From Gammaproteobacteria bacterium (lineage in GTDB: Bacteria; Pseudomonadota; Gammaproteobacteria; Nitrosococcales; Methylophagaceae), in assembly GCA_003645385.1 (NCBI GenBank), contig QNEY01000122.1, forward strand, positions 1-6,003: a stretch of DNA of 6,003 nucleotides, written 5' to 3'. The notes beneath the pieces were generated by a model that saw only the letters and a list, made by a program, of their open reading frames with translations, ran no database searches and was not told the DNA's origin. A program made the translations under genes and the position numbers. Below, piece by piece: positions 1 through 6,003 of the stretch. Numbering within the stretch: the first letter of the stretch is position 1; each line of letters starts with the position of its first letter.

Positions 1-36
1 GCAAAAGAACCCACTATTCAGTTACCAAAAAAATAG
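1..36 (+). CDS. 3' end of an unidentified upstream gene (partial)
   Basis: Reading from base 1, eleven codons (AKEPTIQLPKK) run to a TAG at 34-36, nine bases before the next gene. This looks like the lysine-rich tail of a protein whose body lies left of the window. The call is weak because all three + frames are open here. Frame 2 runs to a TGA at 47-49, which would overlap the next gene's GTG in a four-base GTGA junction, and frame 3 stops at TAA 39-41. I chose frame 1 because its product looks most protein-like. The family cannot be recognised from so few residues. If real, it is the first visible member of the operon that ends at the terminator near 1190. Confidence 0.35.
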   Translation, partial: AKEPTIQLPKK

Positions 37-38
37 GA
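35..38 (+). promoter_or_regulatory. Ribosome binding site for the nitroreductase GTG start
   Basis: AGGA sits seven bases before the GTG at 46 and supports that non-ATG start. The only in-frame codons between the start and the upstream TAG (34-36) are GAT, AAA and ATT, so no better start exists upstream. Confidence 0.55.
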
Positions 39-45
39 TAAAATT

Positions 46-657
46 GTGATTGAAAAACCAGCTGAGACCGAACAAGTTATCGAAAAAGTCATCGCCGAAC
101 GTTGGAGTGGCCGAGGTTATGATTTATCGGTACCAGTAAGTGATGAACAAATTATTGCTTTATGCGAAGCTGCCCGTTGGGCACCCTCTTGTTTTGGTGA
201 CCAACCTTGGCGCTTTGTTATTTGGAACAAACATCAAGATGAAACCAGTTGGCAACAAGCCTTAGATTGTCTGGCTCCTGGTAATCAAGAGTGGGCAAAA
301 AATGCTTCACTCTTAATCCTTGCTGCTTCTGTTAAAACATTCAGCCACAATGACAAAGATAATCGTTGGGTCGGTTATGACACTGGGGCGGCAAGCATCA
401 GTTTATGTTTGCAAGCAACAGCTATGGGTTTAATGAGTCATCAAATGGGTGGCTTTGATGGTGATAAACTCAAAGCTACTTTTTCTCTACCTGAAGATAT
501 CGAATGTTGGGCAATGATCGCTGTTGGTCATCCTGTGGCATTAGATAATTTAAATGAAGAACAATTAGAACGGGAACTAAAAGCACGTGAACGTCGTCCG
601 TTAGATGAACAGTTTTTTAGTGCTGGCTGGCAGCACAAGCTTAATTCAGGAGAATAG
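46..657 (+). CDS. Nitroreductase-family FMN oxidoreductase
   Basis: This 203-residue protein has the length and pattern of the nitroreductase superfamily: cytoplasmic, usually homodimeric flavoenzymes that use NAD(P)H to reduce nitro compounds, quinones, flavins or related substrates. Visible signatures are the N-terminal FMN-phosphate motif RWSGRGYD (residues 19-26), the APSCFGDQPWRF block (46-57), DTGAASISL (112-120) in the central helix, GLMSHQMGGFD (128-138), the IAVGHP strand (158-163) and the C-terminal RERRPLDEQFF (181-191) typical of the family. The GTG start at 46 is favoured by an AGGA and by an in-frame TAG just upstream. Stop TAG is at 655-657. The physiological substrate cannot be told from sequence. 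The pentapeptide-repeat gene begins three bases after the stop, and its ribosome binding site lies inside this gene, so the two are probably translationally coupled. The family call is firm; no specific gene name is justified. Confidence 0.9.
   Translation: MIEKPAETEQVIEKVIAERWSGRGYDLSVPVSDEQIIALCEAARWAPSCFGDQPWRFVIWNKHQDETSWQQALDCLAPGNQEWAKNASLLILAASVKTFSHNDKDNRWVGYDTGAASISLCLQATAMGLMSHQMGGFDGDKLKATFSLPEDIECWAMIAVGHPVALDNLNEEQLERELKARERRPLDEQFFSAGWQHKLNSGE
648..653 (+). promoter_or_regulatory. Ribosome binding site for the pentapeptide-repeat gene
   Basis: AGGAGA lies seven bases before the ATG at 661 and inside the last codons of the nitroreductase gene. Ribosomes finishing that gene therefore terminate next to this site, which favours coupled translation. 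Confidence 0.75.
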
Positions 658-660
658 CAA

Positions 661-714
661 ATGAAAACAGCTTTACTTTTCGTTGGTTTATTAACAGCAA
701 CATCTGCTTCTGCC
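661..714 (+). other. Signal peptide coding region
   Basis: Residues 1-18 show one positive charge at position 2, a hydrophobic stretch (ALLFVGLL) and small residues at -3 and -1 (Ser-Ala, in the ASA motif), as expected for signal peptidase I cleavage before Phe19. There is no lipobox cysteine after the site, so it is not a lipoprotein. Confidence 0.75.
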
Positions 715-1122
715 TTTGATCAAATCTATCTAAATAGATTACTTGATACCAAAATATGCCATCACTGTAACTTAAGTGAAGCTGATTTAAATAATCAGGA
801 TTTAAGCGGTGCTGATATGAGTGAATCAAATTTGAAGAATATTAATTTGAGCAATGCTAAATTAGTTGGTGCATGGTTTACGCACTCTAAAGTGCACAAT
901 GCAAACCTTGAAAATGCTGATTTAACAAATACGCTACTCAACGATGCCATATTTGATGGTGCAAATTTGAAAGGTGCTAATCTCACCAATGCAAAGTTTA
1001 ATTTCTCAGACTTAACAAATGCCAATCTAGAAGGGGCACTCGTAAAAGATACCGTCTTTCGTGGTGTTGTATTCTGCAATACCACTATGCCGGATGGAAA
1101 AATTAACAATAGCGGTTGCTAA
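661..1122 (+). CDS. Exported pentapeptide-repeat protein
   Basis: This 153-residue protein starts with a Sec-type signal peptide: a lysine, a short hydrophobic core, then SASA before Phe19, with predicted cleavage after Ala18. The mature part of about 135 residues is a pentapeptide-repeat protein. Counting central residues from Leu38 to Phe138 gives 21 consecutive five-residue units, each with Leu, Met, Phe or Val at the centre and often Ala two positions before. Such repeats form a right-handed square beta-helix, here about five coils. The repeat is capped by cysteines, Cys33 and Cys36 before it and Cys139 and Cys153 at the end. The tail with CNTTMPDG and a final Cys recurs in exported proteins of this type. 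A periplasmic location and disulfides are inferred. The molecular function is unknown. It follows the nitroreductase by three bases and is the last gene before a terminator. It should not be called a quinolone-resistance (Qnr) protein, since those are cytoplasmic and lack a signal peptide. Confidence 0.9.
   Translation: MKTALLFVGLLTATSASAFDQIYLNRLLDTKICHHCNLSEADLNNQDLSGADMSESNLKNINLSNAKLVGAWFTHSKVHNANLENADLTNTLLNDAIFDGANLKGANLTNAKFNFSDLTNANLEGALVKDTVFRGVVFCNTTMPDGKINNSGC
766..1080 (+). repeat. Pentapeptide repeat tract (21 units, 15-base period)
   Basis: Codons 36-140 keep one five-residue register without insertion or loss. The central hydrophobic residue falls at every fifth position from 38 to 138. 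The clearest copies match A(D/N)LxX, such as ADLNN, ANLEN, ADLTN, ANLKG, ANLTN and ANLEG. At DNA level this gives a degenerate 15-base periodicity rich in GCTAAT and GATTTA-like words. Confidence 0.85.
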
Positions 1123-1154
1123 TTTCAGCCTGCCATTTGTAGATACATAACCTC

Positions 1155-1192
1155 AATAGCCGATTACGTTACAATAATCGGCTATTCTTTTT
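1155..1192 (+). terminator. Intrinsic (Rho-independent) terminator
   Basis: A perfect 12-base-pair inverted repeat (AATAGCCGATTA at 1155-1166, its complement at 1175-1186) encloses an eight-base loop and is followed by C and five Ts (1188-1192). It lies 32 bases after the pentapeptide gene's stop and should end the nitroreductase/pentapeptide transcript. On the opposite strand the hairpin has no T-run directly after it, so it reads as a + strand terminator. It also sits 18 bases before the hrpA start, so it would separate hrpA from the upstream operon unless there is read-through. Confidence 0.85.
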
Positions 1193-1210
1193 GCTACTGA
1201 CGATGTTCAT

Positions 1211-4200
1211 TTGAAAGATTCATTGCAACAACTTGAAAAACTGCTCAAAAATGCCATGCTGGCAGATCAATTTCCTTTGCGACGACGTCTGCAAAATTTG
1301 CGAAAGCAAGCAACGAGTAAACCTGAGCAATTAATAAGCTTAGAACGCCAGATTACTGCATCAGTTGAACGTCGAACTCTCCGTCAACAGCAATTACCTA
1401 AACCAGAATTTGATGGTGATCTGCCTGTTATTGATCGGCGTGAAGAGATCGCCAAAGCAATCAGTGATAATCAGGTCATTATTCTTAGTGGTGAAACCGG
1501 TTCAGGTAAAACCACACAATTACCAAAAATATGTTTGGAATTAGGTCGTGGTGTAACAGGCTTAATAGGTCACACGCAACCACGCCGTATCGCAGCCCGC
1601 ACGGTTGCAACACGTATAGCTGAAGAACTTAAAAGTGAACTGGGTGATATTGTTGGCTATAAAGTACGGTTTCATGATCAAGTAAAAGCCGATCGTAGCT
1701 ATATCAAGCTAATGACAGACGGTATTTTATTAGCTGAAACTCAAAACGACCGATTCCTGAATCAATATGACACAATCATTATCGATGAAGCTCACGAACG
1801 TAGTTTAAATATTGATTTTCTACTCGGTTACCTCAAGCAACTATTACCCAAACGTCCTGACTTAAAAGTTATTATTACGTCAGCAACCATCGATACTGCA
1901 CGCTTTTCAGAACATTTTAATAATGCACCAGTGATTGAAGTGACTGGTCGTACCTTTCCTGTTGAAATACGTTATCGCCCACCTGCTGGTGATGATGATG
2001 AACAACGTGATTACGATATGATCCGCGGCATTGTTGAAGCGGTTGATGAACTTTGTAAAGAAGGCCAAGGTGATGTTTTAGTCTTTTTATCTGGTGAGCG
2101 CGATATTCGTGATGTCTCTGAGGCTTTGCGTAAACATCACCCACCTAATACAGAAATTTTACCCCTACTCGCTCGTCAATCTGCCGCAGAACAAAATCGT
2201 GTATTCAAACCTGGTCAGCATCGACGAATTGTATTGGCAACTAATGTAGCTGAAACATCGTTAACAGTACCTGGAATCCGATATGTAGTTGACCCCGGTT
2301 TTGCTCGCATTAGTCGCTATAGTGTTCGTAATAAGGTTCAACGTCTTCCAATTGAGAAGGTGTCCCAGTCCAGTGCCAATCAACGCTCAGGTCGCTGTGG
2401 TCGTGTTGCTGCGGGTATTGCCATTCGACTCTATGATGAAGACAACTTCAAAAACCGCCCTGCTTTTACAGACCCTGAGGTATTAAGAACCAATCTGGCT
2501 TCAGTCATTTTGCAAATGTCATCACTTAAATTAGGTGAGCCTGCAAAATTCCCATTCATTAATCCACCACCACAGAAAATGATTAATGATGGCTTTCGTT
2601 TATTGGAAGAATTAGGAGCAGTTAATAAACAACAAAATTTAACTGATACTGGGCGACAGCTTGCCAAATTACCAATTGATCCACGTATTGCACGAATGGT
2701 TCTAGCCGGACAAAAATTAAACTGTTTAACCGAAATTCTTATCATTGCCAGTGCACTCAGCATTCAAGATCCACGTGAACGTCCAATGGACAAACAACAA
2801 GCTGCAGATGAAGCCCATAGTAAATATAAGGATGAACGTTCAGATTTCTTGGCTTATCTAAAACTGTGGAATCTCTATCACGACAAGAAAAAACATCTTA
2901 CTCAGAATAAACTGCGTAAGTATTGCCGAGAGCATTTTTTATCATTCATACGACTTCGTGAGTGGCATGATATTCATCAACAACTGCATGTTCAAGTCAC
3001 TCAGATGGGTTTAAAACCTAATCAAGTTACAGCTGAATACCAAGAGATTCATCAAGCATTGTTGGCAGGCTTACTCAGTAATATTGCTGTTAAAGCAGAC
3101 AAAAAAGAATACACCGGCACTCGTAATTTAAAACTGCATATATTCCCAGGCTCTGGATTACACAAAAAGGGACCTAAATGGATCATGGCAGCTGAACTGG
3201 TCGAAACAGGTCGTCTTTATGCACGTATAGTGGCTAAAATCGAACCTGAATGGATAGAACCTGTTGCCAGAGACCTAGTTCGTAAACAATACTCCGATCC
3301 ACATTGGGAAAAGAAACCTGCACAGGTTGTTGCGTTTGAACAAGTGTCTTTGTACGGCCTACCTATTGTTGCTCATCGTCGAATACATTTTGGCCCAATA
3401 GATCAAGCTATGTCCTATGAGATTTTTATTCGTGATGCCTTGGTTCAAGGTGACTGGTTTTGTAAAGCCCCCTTCTTCAAACATAACCTTGATATCATTG
3501 AGAGCATTGAGCTTCTGGAACAAAAATCACGACGACGAGATGTACTCGTTGATGATGAAGTCTTATTTGAATTTTATAAAAAACATATTCCAAAGCACAT
3601 TGTAAATGGTGCTGGATTTGAAAAATGGCGTAAACAAGCAGAAAAAGAGCAGCCAAAATTACTATTTCTAAGTCGTGATGATTTAATGCAACATCAGGCT
3701 GATCACGTTACTGTTGACAGCTTTCCAGACCAAATTCTGGTTAACCGAGTGCCAGTCATGCTGGAATATCACTTTGAACCGGGTAAAAGTCATGACGGTA
3801 TTACTCAAACTATTCCGCTATCTTTACTTAATCAAACTACCCCTGAACGATATGAATGGTTAGTACCGGGGCTATTACGTGACAAGGTTATATTTCTGAT
3901 CAAAAGCTTGCCAAAATCTCAACGTCGCCATTTTATTCCGGTTCCTAAATATGCAGATGATTGTTTAAAAAACATGTCGCCCGAATCAGGTGCCCTGCTT
4001 CCTTCTTTGAGTAAGCAGCTTGCTAAATTAACCGGTATTGATATTTCTCTATCTGATTGGAATACCGAAGACTTACCAATATATTTGAGCATGAATTTTC
4101 GTCTGATTGATGAGGAAGGTAAATTACTGGATGAAGGTCGTAATTTAAATCAGATTAAACAAGACTGGGCCAAACAAGCTGCTGCCAGTTTCAGACAAAT

Positions 4201-5104
4201 ACCGGATAGTGAATTTGAGCAACAGGGCTTAACCGAATGGACTTTTGGCAATTTACCAGAACATATCACTATGGAGCAAAATGGTCTGGAAATGACAGCA
4301 TATCCAGCATTAATTGATAAAGGTGACCATGTTGATTTAACCCTGATGGATACACGTAAGCAGGCCAAAGCTCTAACTAGTATAGGATTACGACGATTAT
4401 TTATGTTATCCCAATCGGACTCTATTAAATATCTACATAAAAAGCTGCCTAATATTCAACAAATGTGTATGCATTATACCAATGTACCCACTTCACCTTT
4501 TGATGATGCCGATAGTAATAATAAACAAACACCGTGCGAACAATTAAAAACAGATTTGATCCATGTTGCAGTTGATCGCTGTTTTTTACTCGGAAAAGAA
4601 GACATTCACACTAAACAAGATTTTGAGAAACGATTAAAAGATAATCGTGGCGAGTTAATTAATATTGCGACTGAATTAGCACATCAAGTTGCTAAACCAC
4701 TAGCTGAATATCATGCTATTGCTAAACGCTTATCAGATAAAATACCACTCACTGCTATCAATGCAGTAAAAGATATTCGTGAACAGTTGAATTATCTGCT
4801 TTATCAAGGTTTTGTCCATCACACACCTGATGAAGTATTAAAAAGATTACCCGCTTATTTTCAGGCTATTGGTCAACGATTGGATAAACTGAATGCTGAT
4901 CCAACTCGTGACCGGCAATGGATGTCAGAAATTAGTCCGCACTGGCAACGTTATCTTAGTAATGCCAACAAACAATCATCTGCAGAATTTGATCATTACC
5001 GCTGGATGTTGGAAGAGTTCCGTATCTCACTCTTTGCTCAAGGTATTAAAACTGCGTATCCAATATCTACAAAACGGTTGGATAAACAATGGGCTCTATG
5101 CTGA
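1211..5104 (+). CDS. hrpA: ATP-dependent RNA helicase HrpA (DEAH box)
   Basis: This 1297-residue cytoplasmic helicase matches E. coli HrpA (about 1300 residues) over its whole length. Core motifs are I GETGSGKT (94-101, Lys100), Ia TQPRR (122-126), II DEAH (192-195), III SAT (224-226), IV FLSG (292-295), V TNVAETSLT (344-352) and VI QRSGRCGR (391-398). A winged-helix and helical (HA2) region follows (about 400-600), then an OB-fold (about 615-695) and the HrpA-specific DUF3418 region to the end. In E. coli, HrpA has been linked to fimbrial mRNA processing and, more recently, to rescue of stalled or collided ribosomes. TTG at 1211 is chosen because the frame has a stop at 1175-1177 and no ATG or GTG between. 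The next in-frame ATG (1256, residue 16) would remove N-terminal sequence that aligns with E. coli HrpA. The TTG lacks a clear Shine-Dalgarno, suggesting weak initiation. No frameshift or missing motif is seen. The stop TGA lies six bases from the convergent EAL gene. Confidence 0.96.
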   Translation: MKDSLQQLEKLLKNAMLADQFPLRRRLQNLRKQATSKPEQLISLERQITASVERRTLRQQQLPKPEFDGDLPVIDRREEIAKAISDNQVIILSGETGSGKTTQLPKICLELGRGVTGLIGHTQPRRIAARTVATRIAEELKSELGDIVGYKVRFHDQVKADRSYIKLMTDGILLAETQNDRFLNQYDTIIIDEAHERSLNIDFLLGYLKQLLPKRPDLKVIITSATIDTARFSEHFNNAPVIEVTGRTFPVEIRYRPPAGDDDEQRDYDMIRGIVEAVDELCKEGQGDVLVFLSGERDIRDVSEALRKHHPPNTEILPLLARQSAAEQNRVFKPGQHRRIVLATNVAETSLTVPGIRYVVDPGFARISRYSVRNKVQRLPIEKVSQSSANQRSGRCGRVAAGIAIRLYDEDNFKNRPAFTDPEVLRTNLASVILQMSSLKLGEPAKFPFINPPPQKMINDGFRLLEELGAVNKQQNLTDTGRQLAKLPIDPRIARMVLAGQKLNCLTEILIIASALSIQDPRERPMDKQQAADEAHSKYKDERSDFLAYLKLWNLYHDKKKHLTQNKLRKYCREHFLSFIRLREWHDIHQQLHVQVTQMGLKPNQVTAEYQEIHQALLAGLLSNIAVKADKKEYTGTRNLKLHIFPGSGLHKKGPKWIMAAELVETGRLYARIVAKIEPEWIEPVARDLVRKQYSDPHWEKKPAQVVAFEQVSLYGLPIVAHRRIHFGPIDQAMSYEIFIRDALVQGDWFCKAPFFKHNLDIIESIELLEQKSRRRDVLVDDEVLFEFYKKHIPKHIVNGAGFEKWRKQAEKEQPKLLFLSRDDLMQHQADHVTVDSFPDQILVNRVPVMLEYHFEPGKSHDGITQTIPLSLLNQTTPERYEWLVPGLLRDKVIFLIKSLPKSQRRHFIPVPKYADDCLKNMSPESGALLPSLSKQLAKLTGIDISLSDWNTEDLPIYLSMNFRLIDEEGKLLDEGRNLNQIKQDWAKQAAASFRQIPDSEFEQQGLTEWTFGNLPEHITMEQNGLEMTAYPALIDKGDHVDLTLMDTRKQAKALTSIGLRRLFMLSQSDSIKYLHKKLPNIQQMCMHYTNVPTSPFDDADSNNKQTPCEQLKTDLIHVAVDRCFLLGKEDIHTKQDFEKRLKDNRGELINIATELAHQVAKPLAEYHAIAKRLSDKIPLTAINAVKDIREQLNYLLYQGFVHHTPDEVLKRLPAYFQAIGQRLDKLNADPTRDRQWMSEISPHWQRYLSNANKQSSAEFDHYRWMLEEFRISLFAQGIKTAYPISTKRLDKQWALC

Positions 5105-5110
5105 TTGGGA

Positions 5111-6003
5111 TTAGTCAATAATCCATGGCTGTGGTTTGCCATTCCAATACCCTTGAGCGTAGTCGACCCCTATCTCTTGAATTTTATTGAATATTTCATC
5201 ATTTTCAACAAACTCTGCTACTGTCTTCAGACCCATTACATGACCAATACTATTAATTGAATCAATCATTTCAAGGTTTACCGGATCACTTAAACAGTCC
5301 CGTACAAACATTCCATCAATTTTTAGGTAATCAATTGGCAGTTGTTTCAAATAAGCAAATGATGATAGACCACTACCAAAATCATCGAGTGCAAATTGGC
5401 AACCTACTGCACGTAACTCAGTAATAAAATGTAACGCTGCAGTCATATTAGAAATTGCTGCAGTTTCAGTAATCTCAAAACAGATGCAAACATCAGATTC
5501 ATCAAGTTTAGATTGTTGAATTTTTTTAATAATTTCGTCGTAAAAACGCGTATCACCCAAGGAATGACCAGACAAGTTTATATTGTATATACCACTGATC
5601 TTCTTACCATCATTACGTGCTGACACTAGAGTGTTGACAACATGATTTACCACCCATGAATCAATCCCGGCTGCTAGATTGTATCGTTCGGCAGCAGGTA
5701 AAAATATCCCTGGTGAAATAATAGTGCCATCATCTTCTTTCATCCGAATTAACAATTCGTAATGAGATGATTTATCATTGCCATTGGTGGCAACAATTTC
5801 TTGCCTGTACATTAAGAAGCTGTTTTCTAATAGTGCTCGCTGGATACGTGCCACCCACGCCATTTCACCCGAGCGCTGAGTCAGAAACTCATCATCATGT
5901 GTATAAATATGCAAGCGATCTCGCCCTGCTTCTTTCGCAGCATAACAAGCGCTATCTGCATGTTTGAGTGCTTCTGTCATTGTGCTTTGGGCATCAATAA
6001 CTA
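5111..6003 (-). CDS. GGDEF-EAL cyclic-di-GMP signalling protein, C-terminal part
   Basis: The frame is open to the right edge, so the gene starts outside the window; 297 codons are visible. Numbering from the Met codon at 5980, the residues just before it and residues 1-26 (VIDAQST, then ADSACYAAKEAGRDRLHIY) are the end of a GGDEF diguanylate cyclase domain, so that Met is internal. An EAL phosphodiesterase domain follows (about 42-285), which hydrolyses cyclic-di-GMP to pGpG. Its metal and catalytic positions appear intact: Glu75 in ELL (the EAL position), Asn135 in NLS, Glu169 and Glu172 in EITET, Asp199 and Asp200 in DDFGSG, Lys220 in LKID, Glu256 in AEFVE and Gln276 in QGY. An active phosphodiesterase is therefore likely. 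Whether the GGDEF half is active, and which sensor domains precede it, cannot be seen. Large PAS-GGDEF-EAL proteins often carry this junction. Stop TAA (5113-5111) gives a complete C-terminus. Confidence 0.92.
   Translation of the reverse strand, partial: VIDAQSTMTEALKHADSACYAAKEAGRDRLHIYTHDDEFLTQRSGEMAWVARIQRALLENSFLMYRQEIVATNGNDKSSHYELLIRMKEDDGTIISPGIFLPAAERYNLAAGIDSWVVNHVVNTLVSARNDGKKISGIYNINLSGHSLGDTRFYDEIIKKIQQSKLDESDVCICFEITETAAISNMTAALHFITELRAVGCQFALDDFGSGLSSFAYLKQLPIDYLKIDGMFVRDCLSDPVNLEMIDSINSIGHVMGLKTVAEFVENDEIFNKIQEIGVDYAQGYWNGKPQPWIID

Noticed and set aside
757..768. CHHC (Cys33-Cys36) as a c-type haem site
   Set aside because: The haem motif is CxxCH; here Asn follows the second Cys. 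A disulfide or cap role fits better.
795..1109. Minus-strand open frame of 104 codons opposite the pentapeptide gene
   Set aside because: Its openness follows from the 15-base periodicity of the repeat on the + strand; the product has no recognisable family, and the + frame has a ribosome binding site, signal peptide and perfect repeat register.
1170..1175. TACAAT as a -10 box for hrpA
   Set aside because: No acceptable -35 element lies 16-18 bases upstream (the area reads roughly cataacct), so it is not listed as a promoter.
2431..2763. Minus-strand open frame of 110 codons inside hrpA
   Set aside because: It lies opposite conserved helicase sequence, begins without a ribosome binding site and shows no family signature; it is a shadow of hrpA.
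1211..5104. Possible frameshift or gene fusion in hrpA because of its large size
   Set aside because: About 1300 residues is normal for HrpA in gammaproteobacteria, and motifs, OB-fold and C-terminal region follow in the expected order in one frame.
5125..5142. ATGGC/GCCAT hairpin as a terminator for the convergent genes
   Set aside because: The stem is only five base pairs with an eight-base loop and no T-run on either strand, and it lies inside the EAL coding sequence.
5978..5980. ATG (minus strand) as the start of a stand-alone EAL protein
   Set aside because: The frame stays open upstream to the window edge and encodes VIDAQST, continuous with the end of a GGDEF domain, so this Met is internal to a larger protein.

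Overview
The window reads as chromosomal sequence from a moderately A+T-rich gammaproteobacterium. The main evidence is a full-length HrpA helicase, about 1300 residues with the C-terminal DUF3418 region, which aligns closely with Escherichia coli HrpA through the whole helicase core. A composite GGDEF-EAL protein also fits this group. A genus cannot be named from the sequence alone. By eye, base composition and codon choice look uniform across the genes, with no mobile element, tRNA, rRNA or CRISPR array.

Layout: (1) positions 1-36 probably hold the last codons of an upstream + strand gene. (2) 46-657 encodes a small FMN-dependent nitroreductase-family oxidoreductase with a GTG start. (3) 661-1122, only 3 bases later, encodes an exported pentapeptide-repeat protein with an unbroken right-handed beta-helix repeat and cysteines at both ends. 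(4) A strong intrinsic terminator at 1155-1192 closes this short operon. (5) 1211-5104 encodes HrpA, starting at TTG only 18 bases past the terminator T-run. (6) 5111-6003, on the minus strand, is the C-terminal part of a GGDEF-EAL cyclic-di-GMP protein whose start lies beyond the right edge. It converges tail-to-tail on hrpA with a 6-base gap.

The genes do not form one obvious pathway. The nitroreductase and pentapeptide protein are probably co-transcribed. hrpA (RNA helicase, translation quality control) and the EAL gene (second-messenger turnover) look like independent units. Nearly every base is coding and all gene families are known, so I see no convincing undescribed system. The points most worth a second look are the compressed hrpA leader (terminator, TTG start, overlapping three-codon ORF) and the cysteine-capped exported pentapeptide protein.
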